A stretch of DNA of 64,000 nucleotides from Bedellia somnulentella (GCA_963576735.1 OY755189.1:6114622-6178621); one strand, 5' to 3'; shown: positions 1 to 10,605, counted from the first letter of the stretch. Program-made: numbers and translations. Notes: a model not told the origin generated them from the letters alone.

Positions 1-41
1 CCACTTCTAGGGATTCATAGCCGTGAGTATATATATATGTA
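1..41 (+). repeat. SINE-A, 3' end (cut by window edge)
   Basis: This is the terminal 41 bases of a SINE-A copy: 'CTTCTAGGGATTCATAGCC', then GTGAGTATA and a TATATATGT tail. The rest of the copy lies outside the window. Confidence 0.8.
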
Positions 42-1039
42 ATGCATAATTATGTAAAGAGGGGCCCCTAGAGTCGAATTGGTGTAAAATAATAGTAAAC
101 AAATAAATTAGCGTATAAAAGCTTACTTCTTCGAGTCCTTTTAATATTTAAGATTTTATCGAAATTAATGTTAAATGAGTCTCAGAAATTACGGGTAAGT
201 TAGAACAAATAATATTTTATGTAAATTGAAATATTTTGACTAAACGGACAACAAGAGGAAGAAAATTGGTCAGTATTATTGAATAGAACACGAAGTATGA
301 TTTAATGTATATTACATGAGTATATGTATGTATGCATGTATGAACGTGTTCAATTTATAAATATGTACCGTTAATTTACACGCGTCATTGACTTTTTGTA
401 TAAAATACTTATAATTATAAATTGTAATAAATTACACACGTCATATTTTATTTGTATAAGTAATGTTTGTTAAATCAAGTAATAGTTATTTTACTTTACA
501 ACCAAATTATGTACATTACAAAATATGTGCATAATATACAAAATCAAAGGCTGTAAATAAATAAATACATTCATTTAATAGTAACAAATCTGTAGAATGA
601 AACTTGATGCCGAGAATATTCTTTTAAGAAGTCTGATTCCTAGAAGTGACGAGTCATTCCTGATATTTCTAAATTTCCAACAAAGTGAAGCTCCTATTTA
701 AATTGAACAGAGCAAATAAAATACATTTTGAATTGTAGCATGTCCCATAGGAAATCACTCTTATTCTAGAATAAAGATACACAATTGTAGACTTTTTAAG
801 AAAATGAATTCCATCACGCAGGCTGGCACCGGCTCACAAATTAATTTAAGAGAATTTTAATATTGAGGTAGGTTGAACTGACGCGTGTGGAATAAAGAAA
901 TTGCTAAGGTATTAATCACAGTACTCATATTCAACTAACATACTTATTTCGTACTTTTTATTACTAGATTGTTTATTTTCGGTTGTTTTTACATCTATGA
1001 AGTCGGTTTTCTTTTTGTTAAAAATTATTTTATAAAAAT
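42..1039. other. AT-rich intergenic DNA, nothing recognised
   Basis: Very AT-rich sequence with short TGTATG/CATG microsatellite patches near 310-345. I see no open frame of note and no recognisable repeat. Confidence 0.5.
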
Positions 1040-1278
1040 AGTGTCGGCTTAGAATAGCACTACCCCATTTCTTGCGGTGGGTGTACGTAAGAGGCGACTA
1101 ACGGTATTGGGGCTTTTAAAGGATTTTTGGGCGATGCGGATGGAGACCCATCACCAACAACCTTTATTTTACCATCTTTTCCCCACGCAACTTCCAAAAG
1201 TGGCTGAGGAATTCTTAATTCCTTAGCTCTGGCTACCCCTTCTAGGGATTTATAGCCGTGAGTATATGTATGTATGTT
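1040..1278 (+). repeat. SINE-A, near full length
   Basis: A good representative of the commonest repeat here. Order of blocks: GTGTCGGCTTAGAATAGCAC head; 'GGTGGGTGTACGTAAGAGGC'; GGGCGATGCGG then GGAGACCCATCACCAACAAC; CTTCCAAAAGTGGCTGAGG; 'AGCTCTGGCTACCCCTTC'; TTTATAGCCGTGAGTATATG plus a (TATG)n tail. Length is about 240 bp. The head shows no clear tRNA match. 'GGTTGGAGACC', present in other copies, is a weak B-box-like match. SINE status is inferred from length, variable 5' truncation and the target duplications of other copies (for example 9257-9506). Confidence 0.85.
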
Positions 1279-1404
1279 TCAAATTAAGACCTCGTTTTCC
1301 ACGAAAAACTACATCTTTCTAAGCATATTTGAAGACTCCTCTCAGAGTGTACGCAAAATTTATCGCTAGTACTCCAAGAGCCCAAGGTTCATATTTTTCT
1401 ACCG

Positions 1405-1545
1405 ATAATAATTTTAAATGAAGTTTCACAACTAACTGTCTTTGACTTGGGATCCCTAATGAGGGCCCGCAGCGCTTCAGTATACCATTCAATATTGACG
1501 TTGTTAAGTTGGACTATATAGTGTCGCTTTTGTTCCAGTTCGTGG
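1405..1545 (+). repeat. Direct repeat, left copy
   Basis: It begins TAATAATTTTAAATGAAG, runs through 'GGATCCCTAATGAGGGCCCG' and ends TCGCTTTTGTTCCAGTTC. A close copy lies at 1898-2020. I do not recognise the family. Confidence 0.7.
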
Positions 1546-1688
1546 AATACTACATTTGATTTTCCTATAAGTTTTCGCGATGAGATTTTGTTGTATTGTT
1601 ACATTATATTCGTTGTCTTTAACGTGTTTGATAATGATTTGGGAAGGCAGTTGTGCTTCGTATTTAATTAAATACGTCAGCTTTTGCC

Positions 1689-1895
1689 TCGTAGTGCCGG
1701 CTTAGAATGTCCCTTTCTACCCACGGGTGTCGGAAGACGTTTTTGGGCGATGCGGTTGGAGACCCATCACCAACGATACTTTTTTTCTCTCAGCTTGTCC
1801 CTACAACTACTAAATGTGGCTGAGGAGGTTCTAACTGTGAATTTCTGGCTACCTCTTATTGGTTTTTATGGCCGTGAGTATATCTATATATCAAT
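1689..1895 (+). repeat. SINE-A, diverged subtype
   Basis: A copy of the GTGCCGGCTTAGAATGTC subtype (compare 26211 and 28744), with internal deletions. It lies directly to the left of the second copy of the 1405-1545 direct repeat. Short open frames across it have no coding meaning. Confidence 0.75.
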
Positions 1896-1897
1896 GT

Positions 1898-2020
1898 GTA
1901 ATAATTTTAAATGAAGTCTCACAACTGTCTTTGACTTGGGATCCCTAATGAGGGCCCGCAGCGTTTCAGTATACCATTCAACACTGATGGTGTTGTGTAG
2001 AGTCGCTTTTGTTCCAGTTC
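1898..2020 (+). repeat. Direct repeat, right copy
   Basis: It repeats 1405-1545 with a few substitutions and small deletions, about 490 bp downstream. It ends at the left target duplication of the SINE-C copy at 2029. Confidence 0.7.
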
Positions 2021-2028
2021 TAAATAAA

Positions 2029-2283
2029 GAATAAATGAAGGAAAGAAAAATTTCGACACAGGCGGGAATCGAACCCGCGACTTCGGGTAAACGCCCCGTC
2101 GCTCTGCCAATTGAGCTACCGTGTCAATGGCTGCCAGCGCGAAATTCTTCTATCCTTCATTTCTTTCACATGTTTAAGTAGTGTTTGCGTTTCCTACCTC
2201 CGAATTTTTTACTAAATCGGAAGGCCACTTGTCTACCTTTTCAGATAGAATGCAAATGTTTAAAACGCCTTACTATCACATAA
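2029..2283 (-). repeat. SINE-C (tRNA-derived), full length with target duplication
   Basis: The minus strand carries a tRNA-like segment at 2056-2125: acceptor GACACGG, an A box TAGCTCAATTGG and a B box GGTTCGATTCC, closing with CCTGTGTC. The anticodon arm is irregular and U33 is missing, so it is unlikely to be a working tRNA gene. Conserved non-tRNA sequence lies on both sides in all four copies (2029, 23868, 27258, 30169). An 11-bp duplication, TTCTAAATAAA, flanks the copy at 2018-2028 and 2284-2294. That supports LINE-type retroposition. Confidence 0.8.
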
Positions 2284-2441
2284 TTCTAAATAAAATTATT
2301 TATTTATTAGTACCAAGAAATACGTTTTGTTTGTGAAGCTTTCAAATGCCAAAATAAGTTTTCAAATCTGTTAGCAACTTTCTGGAGCGTCTCGCTAGAA
2401 GACAAATCAAATGTTTTGTCCGAGCATAGTTTCTTAATTTA

Positions 2442-2690
2442 CAACATACATACAAATACTACATATACTCACGGCTATAAATCCCTAATCAGGGTAACCA
2501 GAACTTCGAAATAAGGAATTCCTCAACCAATTTAAAAGTTGAGCGCGGAAAAGATGGTATGAATAATTGTTGGTTGCGTCTCCAACCACATAACCCGTAA
2601 ATTATTTAAAAAGCCCCTCTACCCTTAGTCGCATCTTACCCACGGATAGAAGTGGGGTAGTGCTATTCTGAGCCGACACTACACAGCCAT
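2442..2690 (-). repeat. SINE-A, near full length
   Basis: Minus orientation, from the tail ACATACATACAAATAC...CTCACGGCTATAAATCCC to the head GCCGACACTACACAGC. Moderately diverged. Confidence 0.85.
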
Positions 2691-2888
2691 GTACAAATTC
2701 CATTGAAAGCTAATTTATAGATCTGCGTTTCCAAAATTCCAACCATTTATTATATGCATAGTGATATTTTGTACTTCACATCCATAAACACCAGACATTT
2801 TGTTACTTTAACATTATTTCATACATACATATACTCACTACTCATACTGCTAGCTTTAATTCATGAAAACAGAAATAAAGAAATGGAA

Positions 2889-3132
2889 ATTACATACATA
2901 CATACTCACAGTCGAAATCCCAAAAAGGGTCAGCCAGAGCTCCAGCTCTAATTTCCTCAGCCACATTATGAAGTTGATATGGGACAAGATGGTAGAAACA
3001 AAGTATCGTTGGTGATGGTTCTCCAACCGCATCGCCCAAAAACTACTTGAAAAAACCCATACCTTTGGTCGCCTCTTACGGCACCCGTGAGTAGAAGGAG
3101 GTAGTGACATTTTAAGCCGGCACTACACGGCA
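2889..3132 (-). repeat. SINE-A, near full length (GTGCCGG subtype)
   Basis: Minus orientation, ending in AGCCGGCACTACACGGC. It is followed directly by a 48-bp fragment of the same family at 3140-3187. Confidence 0.8.
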
Positions 3133-3139
3133 AATAGAA

Positions 3140-3187
3140 ATTCCAAGATTTGGGAGTTGCGTGGGAAAAGGATGGTAAAAAAAGTGT
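3140..3187 (-). repeat. SINE-A fragment
   Basis: It matches only the 'CTTCCAAAAG...CCATCTTTT' middle block, in minus orientation. Probably the remnant of an older copy. Confidence 0.5.
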
Positions 3188-3454
3188 GATGTGTTTCGTG
3201 ATGAAGATAACTTATCTTCACGAGCCAAAAAATTTACAAACAAAAAATGCTTGCAAACAAAAGCTAAATCCCATTTTGTTTATAGTGTTTCAAAAATATT
3301 TTTTCATTTTATCCTTATCATCCTGAATTCAATGCCTTGTTTGGAAAACAAACTAATCATCACAGTCCATATATGTCCCGAGACCATCGAGTACGCTGCT
3401 AATTGCTAATCAGGTTGTTTTACCTGAAATATAACTGAACTGGTATATCTCACA

Positions 3455-3540
3455 AAGTGAATTTTAAGCCGCTGGGAATCAAACCCGAGACTTATTCGTT
3501 GTGAGCTGAACGTTCTATCCATTTATCCACTTAGTATAAA
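3455..3540 (-). repeat. tRNA-like SINE head, degraded
   Basis: The minus strand reads CTAAGTGGATAAATGGATAG ... GGGTTTGATTCCC, resembling A and B boxes of a tRNA-derived SINE. No full cloverleaf can be drawn, so this is not called a tRNA gene. Confidence 0.5.
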
Positions 3541-3637
3541 CAAAAATTAATGTATAATTTTATATATTTTTTCCTGTAATTAGGTATACTGCCCAAATTA
3601 TTGCCTTATTGCTAATTTAAATTATTGTGTAAAACCT

Positions 3638-3690
3638 GTATTGGCTTAGAATAGCACCAACCTATTTTTTTCCGCGGGTGTCTTTTAGGG
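3638..3690 (+). repeat. SINE-A head fragment
   Basis: TTGGCTTAGAATAGCACC followed by CCGCGGGTGTC. Only the 5' block of SINE-A survives. Confidence 0.5.
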
Positions 3691-3714
3691 TTTTGAAGTA
3701 TGTAAGGAGCATTG

Positions 3715-3850
3715 GAATGGCATAAGTAAAGTAAAAAAATAAAAGACATTTATTTGGCAAATTAACACACACACACACAAACGTAAAAAGAATGACACAT
3801 AATAGAAAACACAAAGAAAAAAAATATATAGGAAAAACATTAATTAACAT
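3715..3850 (-). repeat. Retroposon 3' tail, CA-rich
   Basis: An A-rich segment with an (AC)n tract at 3767-3780 and the motif 'AAGACATTTATTTGGCAA'. This resembles the reverse complement of the AATAAATGTCTTT tails of lepidopteran retroposons (compare 35380-35535 and 51590-51735). The assignment rests on composition and motif only. Confidence 0.45.
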
Positions 3851-3859
3851 TGCCAAAAG

Positions 3860-4974
3860 GGTGTCGTCTCAGCATGTGTGCCTGGAACGGGACACAGATA
3901 GAGGATAAGGAGTTTGTAGTGATTGTTTGGCAAGGTGTCTAGAACCCAACATCAACTATCCTTTATTTAGTCATCTTCTGTCCACTTAACTCCTAAAAGA
4001 TGCCGACGGTTTTTGATACTGAGACTCTTTCTTGGGATTTACAGAAATATCCTGAAATACAGGTATATTACCTAGCTCAGAAACAGGAAAATGAAATATT
4101 TTTGTACTTAAATAAGTAACTAGGATAACACGAATTTTGATGCACTTTTGAAAATTAATTAAAACAAAAATGTATAACCTTAAGCGTATGTATATGAACG
4201 TTTATTTTATGAATTACAATCGCAAACATATCTACGATGATTCAGTCACCAAAACTAACTTTCCTTTGTTTGTTCCAGGTACGTTTTATCTCAGCTTCTC
4301 ATCAGCAACTCATCGATCCTAAAGTAATGTAATAGATAAAGAACAAAGTTCAACAAAAATGCTATTAAGCTTAGTTCACCTTCGACGGTGACTGGAGTTT
4401 GTCGAGCAACTTGCTAAACTCTTCGGGAATCATCGATTTTTCTAACCTCGACGCTGTTTTGTGTTTTGTAAGCTTAAGAGTAAGGGACTAAGATCTAGGA
4501 GGTTTAGCAGTTATATAAGTCACGATTTTTGGTTTAGATTCGGATATAAATTAGATTCATATTTTATAGGATACGTAATGATACGGATACGTTGCAATTT
4601 TTGATATGCTTTTTTTATTGTAACATAATAACTAATCAATAACTATGACGCATCCATCAGATAGCTTTGTGGTGTTGACTTTGAACGTCTCTCATCCACT
4701 TTCCGTAGGTATAAAGACGAGTAAGAGTGTTAGAGCATTTGATACATTATTGGGGTATGTTGCTGAGGATCCATAACCAATCATACCTTATTATACAATT
4801 TTATCTAACTACACTATTTTTGCCGCAAAATTAAGCATAATCACCGTCAGAGACAATAAGGAGGGCCATTCTTCAGAGATAATTAGGAATTCTTTTTAAA
4901 ATAATGTTTAGATGTTAATAAAAAATATAGTCCTAAAAGTGCTATTACTTCAAGTTTTATAAAATAAATCAAAA
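3860..4974. other. Unassigned intergenic DNA
   Basis: No convincing coding or repeat signal. Scattered weak matches to SINE-A blocks near 3945-4000 are too diverged to call. Confidence 0.4.
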
Positions 4975-5123
4975 CAAAAATACATATATACATATACCCA
5001 TGTCTATAAGCCAGAGCTTCAGAATAAGAAATTGCTCGCCCCCCTTTGGTAGTTGAGTGGGGAAAAGATAGTAAAATAAAGGTTGGTGGTGATGGGTCCT
5101 TACCGCATGGCCCAAAAAACACT
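4975..5123 (-). repeat. SINE-A, 3' half
   Basis: Minus orientation, with the tail ATACATATATACATATAC and the block GTGGGGAAAAGATAGTAAAA. The 5' part of what may be the same copy resumes at 5396-5475 after about 270 bp of other sequence. Confidence 0.7.
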
Positions 5124-5395
5124 TTATGATGAGAGATGAAACTGCTTGGTGTCACCAGGGCTCTATTCAGTATATTTCCAGACATACACCAATATTGTAA
5201 TATGACTAAGAAAAGATGTGTGTTGCTGAGTTTCTTACGGGTTCTTCTCGCAACAATACACCTTCCGAATCTGAAGTAGAGTCAGTAGAGTAAGATTTAA
5301 CTTATACGTAAGTTTGTGACGTTTAAAAAATAGAGAACAATTCTTTTTATTTTGAAATAAATATTTTTTATCTTTTTTATCTTTATCTTTAAGAG
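5124..5395 (+). repeat. Retroposon-like insertion with TTTATC tail
   Basis: It contains 'GCTGAGTTTCTTACGGGTTC' and ends TTTTGAAATAAATATTTTTT plus (TTTTATC)n. This is the style of the 3' end of a common lepidopteran LINE. It separates the two halves of a SINE-A copy, so it is probably the younger of the two. Confidence 0.5.
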
Positions 5396-5475
5396 CCGCA
5401 ACACCCTTTGTCGCCCTTTACAAACACTAATGGGAATAAATTGGGTAGCGCTTATGTAAGCCGAGACTACTCAGT
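5396..5475 (-). repeat. SINE-A, 5' part
   Basis: Minus orientation: CAACACCCTTTGTCGCC ... TGGGTAGCGCT...AAGCCGAGACTACTCAG. Probably the separated 5' portion of the copy at 4975-5123. Confidence 0.6.
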
Positions 5476-5619
5476 GCGCTGCAGCGATTCAAACTCAGCA
5501 CGTTAGTCGAGACAAATCCAAAACAATGTAAATCAAAAAGTTGGCAAAACATGCAAAAAGTATTTAACAAGATATGACCGAATTCATTTTACTATAAAAC
5601 TAAACATACAAAACACCGA

Positions 5620-5765
5620 ACCACTAAACTAAATCCAAAAAGAAAGAAGAGAAGCAGTTTCAAGGATATACAAAATATTCTCATTTGTTAAGAACGAGCA
5701 GGTCAGTAAGTCTGAAAGGCGTGTCGTGCTGAATGTAGATTGCTGAACATTCACAAACTTTGTAT
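5620..5765 (+). repeat. Long direct repeat, left copy
   Basis: About 145 bp from ACTAAACTAAATCCAAAAAG to GCTGAACATTCAC, repeated at 7229-7374 with few mismatches. It has no TG...CA ends, so it is not an obvious LTR. Confidence 0.75.
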
Positions 5766-5829
5766 TGTGTTAAAAAACATAATTACGTCTTACGTCGTTC
5801 TTGATTAATCCAAAACAATCCAGAAATCA

Positions 5830-6572
5830 AAAAGTAAGTAAGAAAGGAAGAAGTTATTTATTCGAAGCCTCTTATAAAAGAAAACAACATTTTTTAAACA
5901 AGTATAAAAAACAAATTAAAAACAAAGTATAACTAGAAATAAAATCAAAACTACATATTCAAATTTAGTTAAAAAATAGTGCAATGCGAATAAGAGGCAA
6001 GAATAGGAATGTGGCTCAGCAATAAAGCAAAGGCATTATATTATATCCTTTACCACTGATTTTCTGCCAGAACCTTAATAATTTATAATTATATATTAAA
6101 ATATAGATACATACATATTGTGTTTGACTACAAAATATTAATAAACATACACATACATACATACATATAAACATACACACACATAGTTATATCTATACAA
6201 ATACGAGTATCAACATAATATAACTAAATTATTAAAAGTCACGTCACGGTTGGGAGATAGCAGTACTGCATGTAGTCATTTAAACATAAAGATACACAAA
6301 TAAATCAAAATTGCATCAAATGGGCTAGCATAGCTTATGTTTATAAGTAAATATATATTTAAACTAATATATTGCAAACAACACATCATCATACTTATAT
6401 AGGCAAATACATAGGTACAACATATATCAGTGTGCTGGATGATAGGATAGATTTTTCAGCCGCGTTAACAAATATCTTTTAAGCATGCGCTTAAAAGAAG
6501 ATTTGCCATCAGCAGATTTAATAGGTGGAGGAAGGTCATTTCAGCACTTGGACGCCGCAAATCTCAAAAAGA
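5830..6572. repeat. Old retroposon sequence (host of the TRIM insertion)
   Basis: It contains motifs I associate with 3' regions of lepidopteran LINEs ('ATGTGGCTCAGCAATAAAGC', and 'AGATTTGCCATCAGCAG' near 6500) plus CATA microsatellites around 6145-6185. No open frame is preserved. The TRIM at 6573 interrupts it. Confidence 0.4.
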
Positions 6573-6731
6573 TGTGGGAACAGCAAAGATATACTGACCA
6601 GTACACCCTGCTGTGTACCTACTTAGAATTTGTATTTATGTTTAGCTAGAGAAACATTTCGATACCGCGATGTACGATTTTTTATGACGCTGCTAGTATG
6701 CGAGTGAGTTCGCCGTCTAGCGGTCGCCACA
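6573..6731 (-). repeat. TRIM 3' LTR
   Basis: 159 bp, TG...CA ends with 5-bp inverted termini. It is the 3' LTR in the inferred minus orientation. Confidence 0.85.
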
Positions 6732-6743
6732 GTACTCCCCTCC
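6732..6743 (-). other. TRIM polypurine tract
   Basis: The minus strand reads AGGAGGGGAGTAC immediately before the 3' LTR, the expected place for plus-strand priming. Confidence 0.65.
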
Positions 6744-6970
6744 TAGTCGATAGACGATATCGAAGAGCTAGGAGGTACCTGTTACCAATAGTAGAGAGGG
6801 ACTAGTGTGCGAGCGAGTTCGCCGTCTAGTAGTAGAGTTTCGTGTGAGCAGTGAGGCAGAGTAGCGTGCCAGTAGATGCTCGGTAGGGTGAGTAGAGTAG
6901 TTTGGTAAGGTAAGCGAGGAGTATAAGATGGGGGTAGATTGAGAAATGTTGTAGAAAGATTAGTCATGTT

Positions 6971-6987
6971 GTCGTCGGGGGTCACCA
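6971..6987 (-). other. TRIM primer binding site
   Basis: The minus strand reads TGGTGACCCCCGACGAC one base after the 5' LTR. The TGG start fits pairing with the CCA end of a tRNA. I cannot name the tRNA with certainty. Confidence 0.65.
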
Positions 6988-6988
6988 C

Positions 6989-7147
6989 TGTGGGAACAGC
7001 AAAGATATACTGGCCAGTACACACTGCTGTGTACCAACTTAGAATTTGTATTTATGTTTAGCTAGAGAAACATTTCGATACCGCGATGTACGATTTTTTA
7101 TGAAGCTGCTAGTATGCGAGTGAGTTCGCCGTCTAGCGGTCGCCACA
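6989..7147 (-). repeat. TRIM 5' LTR
   Basis: 159 bp, about 97% identical to the other LTR by eye. Confidence 0.85.
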
Positions 7148-7228
7148 AAGATGACTAAACACACAAAAAGTAACATATTTCGATTTTCCATTACTTTTTT
7201 TTACCTGAAATCTTAACATGAATATATT

Positions 7229-7374
7229 AAAAAACTAAACTAAATCCAAAAAGAAAGAAGACAAGCAGTTCCAAGGATATACAAAATATTCTCATTTGTT
7301 AAGAACGAGCAGGTCAGTAAGTCTAAAAGGCGTGTCGTGCTGAATGTAGATTGCTGAACATTCACCAACTTTGG
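7229..7374 (+). repeat. Long direct repeat, right copy
   Basis: Partner of 5620-5765, about 1.6 kb downstream in the same orientation. Confidence 0.75.
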
Positions 7375-7671
7375 AATGTTGTTCAGTCCGCGTCTGAAGA
7401 CAACCTTGATTTATGAATTCTGTGTTCTATTTGCTACTTGTGACTTGCCAGCGTTTCATTGAAGTTTTTGACTAGTTTTCGCTTTGTTATATTATCAACA
7501 CTTTTAGAAGGATAAAACAGAATCATATGAAACTGCAAAAAATTTATGCAAAATCTAAATTTATGTTCTAGCTGTACTCTCCTGAAGGGATGGCAGAGAT
7601 ACTAATACTGATGGTTTGAATGTTCAGAACGTTTTGGTTACTTAGTGCTCAGATTTGCTTGTCTATACTAA

Positions 7672-7790
7672 TCACCACCGTCATTATCATCCAGTAAACC
7701 TCTACTGCAGAATATAGGCCTCCCCCAATAATATCCACAACGACAAGTCCTGTGGTGCCCTCATCTATCGTCTCCCCGCTACCTCAAAAC
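7672..7790 (+). repeat. Lepidopteran dispersed repeat fragment
   Basis: It contains 'ATATAGGCCTCCCCCAATAA' and 'CCACAACGACAAGTCCTGTG', phrases very common in lepidopteran intergenic repeats. Truncated at both ends. Confidence 0.65.
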
Positions 7791-8644
7791 AATCGGTCGA
7801 AACGAATACAATTTTTAATAATGTCAGCTCATTCTCAGTCTCATTCGATGCAGGTAAGAATTTAAAAGAGTAGTATTCTGAAATAAACAGTAATTTTAAA
7901 AAAGGAAACCAAATTAACGAATACCCGAATAAAATCTATGCCGGCATATCGTATGATGTCAAGATCATCTTATGCAAGCGATAACCGAAGTGTAACATGC
8001 CTTTTTGTCACACAGCAGTACATGGTTTAAGTGGCCAATGGGCCAATTTGGCTGCGAGCCAACCGGGACACGCGGCTTGCTCGATAACTGAATATGCTCT
8101 GGACACAATTCCGATTTCGTGTGTGCTCTCGGGCTGTGCATTTGCATCGAATAGTACGGATGCATTATGGAGTGATCTTGTTAGCTTAATAGATCGATGG
8201 ACGTTGGGCTTTTTGGTTTGTCTGAGTAGCGTGAAGGTTAAAATGGAGAACCAATAATGCCGATTAAGTTTTTATTTTGTATAAAGAAATAAAAACTATA
8301 ACATTACAGAAGTAAATATATGTACATTCTCACTGGTGTTAGGCAGTATTAATATCAGCCGACAAATGACAGCTTTACAAGAAACATCTACATAATATCA
8401 GAAATAACCAAATATTACAGAACTTTAATTCACATCATTACAAACAGACGAGAGTACGAGTGTCATATTGTTTGTAATATATCTAGGAATCTGTTTTTTA
8501 GGTATTTGAATTTATTTCATAATTTTTTTTTATGTTATACACAAAATGCTCTGTAATAACGTTAAATCCAATAAAACATCTATTCCGAAATTGTATTGTT
8601 TCTTTACTGAAATCAGTTATTTTAATATAATAAAAATAGCACTC

Positions 8645-8722
8645 TAATAATACCTCTGCCAACCCCTTCGGGGATATACGGCGTGAACGTTTATGTTTAT
8701 GTTATGTTATGTAAAAATAGCA
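8645..8722 (+). repeat. SINE-B 3' end fragment
   Basis: CCTCTGCCAACCCCTTCGGG then ATATACGGCGTGAACG and a GTTATGTTATG tail. Only the shared 3' tail region is present. Confidence 0.8.
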
Positions 8723-9243
8723 AAAGTAAGCTATTTTTATATATCTTTTCTAATGTTGTCAACAGTTAAAATAATCGTTCGTAAACCGACTTTGTTGACG
8801 AAACAATTGATTGACTGCCAATAATAAATAACATTAATAAAATAATGATACTCGTATTGTTAATAACTCAACTTCCGAAAATGGCTTAGTTGTTTCTAAC
8901 CTCGGAACGGTCTGACTACCCTTTTTAGGGATTTGTACCCTTGAATGTATATGAATGTAGTAAAATTTGAGTATAATTGAGATATTCTGATGCTATATAT
9001 GAATGCTTTCAGATTCAACGGTCGTAATTCTGATATCAACTGTTTATGTGCATCCAACTGACAAAACAATTGACAAATCTGAATATTGTTCTGTGAATTT
9101 CAGAACAGATATTTAAATGAAGCTTCTGACAATATTGACGTTCTTAATATTTGGTACAAAATATCTGTTTCTTTAGTATTGTCTTCAACTTTGTAAACAG
9201 AACAACAAACTATGGCTTGACTTATTTAATAATTTTTTGACAA
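8723..9243. other. AT-rich intergenic DNA
   Basis: Nothing is recognisable except a possible SINE-A tail-like phrase near 8910-8960 ('CTTTTTAGGGATTTGTACCC'). Confidence 0.4.
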
Positions 9244-9256
9244 GTTCATTAAATTG

Positions 9257-9506
9257 CTGTGTAGTGTCGACTTAGAATCGCACTACCCCATTTCTTCCGG
9301 TGGGTGTACGTAAAAGGCGACTAACGGTATTGGGGCTTTTGAGGGATTTTTGGGCGATGCGGTTGGAGACCCATCACCAACAACCTTTATTTCACCATCT
9401 TTTTCCCATGCAACTTCCAAAAGTGGCTGAGGAATTTCTAATTCCTTAGCTCTGGCTACCCCTTCTAGGGATTTATAGCCGTAAATACTTATATATATGT
9501 ATGTAT
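9257..9506 (+). repeat. SINE-A, full length with 13-bp target duplication
   Basis: A full copy from CTGTGTAGTGTCG to the (TATG)n tail. GTTCATTAAATTG occurs on both sides (9244-9256 and 9507-9519). This is the clearest evidence in the window that SINE-A inserts by target-primed reverse transcription, as LINE-driven SINEs do. Confidence 0.9.
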
Positions 9507-9519
9507 GTTCATTAAATTG

Positions 9520-10203
9520 TGATAATTTGTTAATTAGATTTGACTTTGTATTTTGGTTTCTTCGGAACGGTTTGTCTATTGTAGTTGTCTATCATAGCTG
9601 TGTAGATGAAACTTAAAAATATATAAATTTAATATGCAATTCTATTACATTTTTTATGTAAAAAGATCCGCATTAGTAAATCTATGAAAGATTTATATTC
9701 CCAACAATATTTCACAAAATGTAAGGAACATTCACGCCTCCTCCTCCGAAAGGGTAGTGCCCAATGTATATCACATCTTCCTGCTGCATTCTCATTTTAG
9801 CCCGAAAAGTATGTTATGATGTAAAAAAGTTGTAACACTGACACATTTATCCAGAGCGAAAATTGGGTTGGGTGGAGATCACTTTTCTCTCGCAGCCGCA
9901 ATTCTTCGAAATCCACCGTATTTCATCTTCCACATTAAATAAAATCTAGCGTAAAAATATAAAGTTCCACCGAAAGCTTTTAAAAGTACTAGGTGTCACC
10001 TAGACAAGTCACAAATAGTACTGTGGTTCGATTAGACTTTGCCTTAGTAAAACACCTGCAAAGTTTACTTCGTCGCAAACTTTTTAACGATCTTTACCGT
10101 GATAAATGAAACTCTATAGTATGGTCTTTAATAGAAATACAATTGGAGTTTATGTTTCAAAAAGATATATTTAATGGGTGACGAAAATATCCTTATTTGA
10201 GTA
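9520..10203. other. Unassigned intergenic DNA
   Basis: AT-rich; no coding or repeat family recognised. Confidence 0.4.
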
Positions 10204-10460
10204 ATACATACATACATACATACATATGCTCACGGCTATAAATCCCTAGCAGGGGTAGCCAGAGCTAAAGAATTGGAAATTCCTCAGCCACGTTTGGAAA
10301 TTTTAGTGGGGAAAAGATGGTAAAATAAAGGTTTTCGGTGATGGGTCTCCAACCACATCACCCAAAAATCCCTTAAAAGCTTCAAATCCGTTAGTCGCCT
10401 CTTACGTACACCCACCGGAAGAAATGGGGTAGTGTTATTCTATGCCGACACTACACAGCA
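10204..10460 (-). repeat. SINE-A, near full length
   Basis: Minus orientation. It has a (CATA)5 tail, 'GTGGGGAAAAGATGGTAAAA' and the head GCCGACACTACACAGC. Confidence 0.85.
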
Positions 10461-10539
10461 ATAGATCACATTAAGTTGGTTGTGTCTACGTATTATATAT
10501 AACAAAATACATCGGGGATCATTTTGATTCAACTAAGAA

Positions 10540-10605
10540 GAATTCCTAGAAGGGGTAACCAGAGCTTCGGAATAAGGAATCCCTCAGCCACTTTTGGACG
10601 ATGAG
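10540..10605 (-). repeat. SINE-A fragment
   Basis: CCTAGAAGGGGTAACCAGAG to CTCAGCCACTTTTGG only. Confidence 0.6.

Larger units (their letters stand above)
6573..7147 (-). mobile_element. TRIM: miniature LTR retrotransposon, complete
   Basis: Two 159-bp direct repeats (6573-6731 and 6989-7147), each with TGTGG...CCACA ends, flank 257 bp of internal DNA. A 4-bp duplication, AAGA, lies outside (6569-6572 and 7148-7151). On the minus strand, one base after the 5' LTR, comes TGGTGACCCCCGACGAC, a tRNA-complementary primer binding site by position and TGG start. Just before the 3' LTR is a purine tract, AGGAGGGGAG. So the element is oriented minus and structurally complete, but it carries no gag or pol and must be mobilised in trans. 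The LTRs differ at about 4 of 159 positions, which implies a fairly recent insertion. An 80-codon minus-strand open frame starts in the 5' LTR and crosses the internal region; I do not recognise it. Confidence 0.85.

Noticed and set aside
2056..2125. A tRNA gene on the minus strand (acceptor GACACGG, A and B boxes present)
   Set aside because: The anticodon loop lacks U33 and is irregular, the same unit with the same flanks occurs four times, and two copies have target duplications. It is a tRNA-derived SINE head.
6120..6190. CRISPR-like array of CATA repeats
   Set aside because: It is a simple tetranucleotide microsatellite of eukaryotic type with no spacers.
7997..8257. 86-codon plus frame and a 66-codon minus frame over the same DNA
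   Set aside because: Neither peptide resembles a family I know, no splice or promoter context is visible, and two overlapping open frames point to chance in a locally GC-richer patch.
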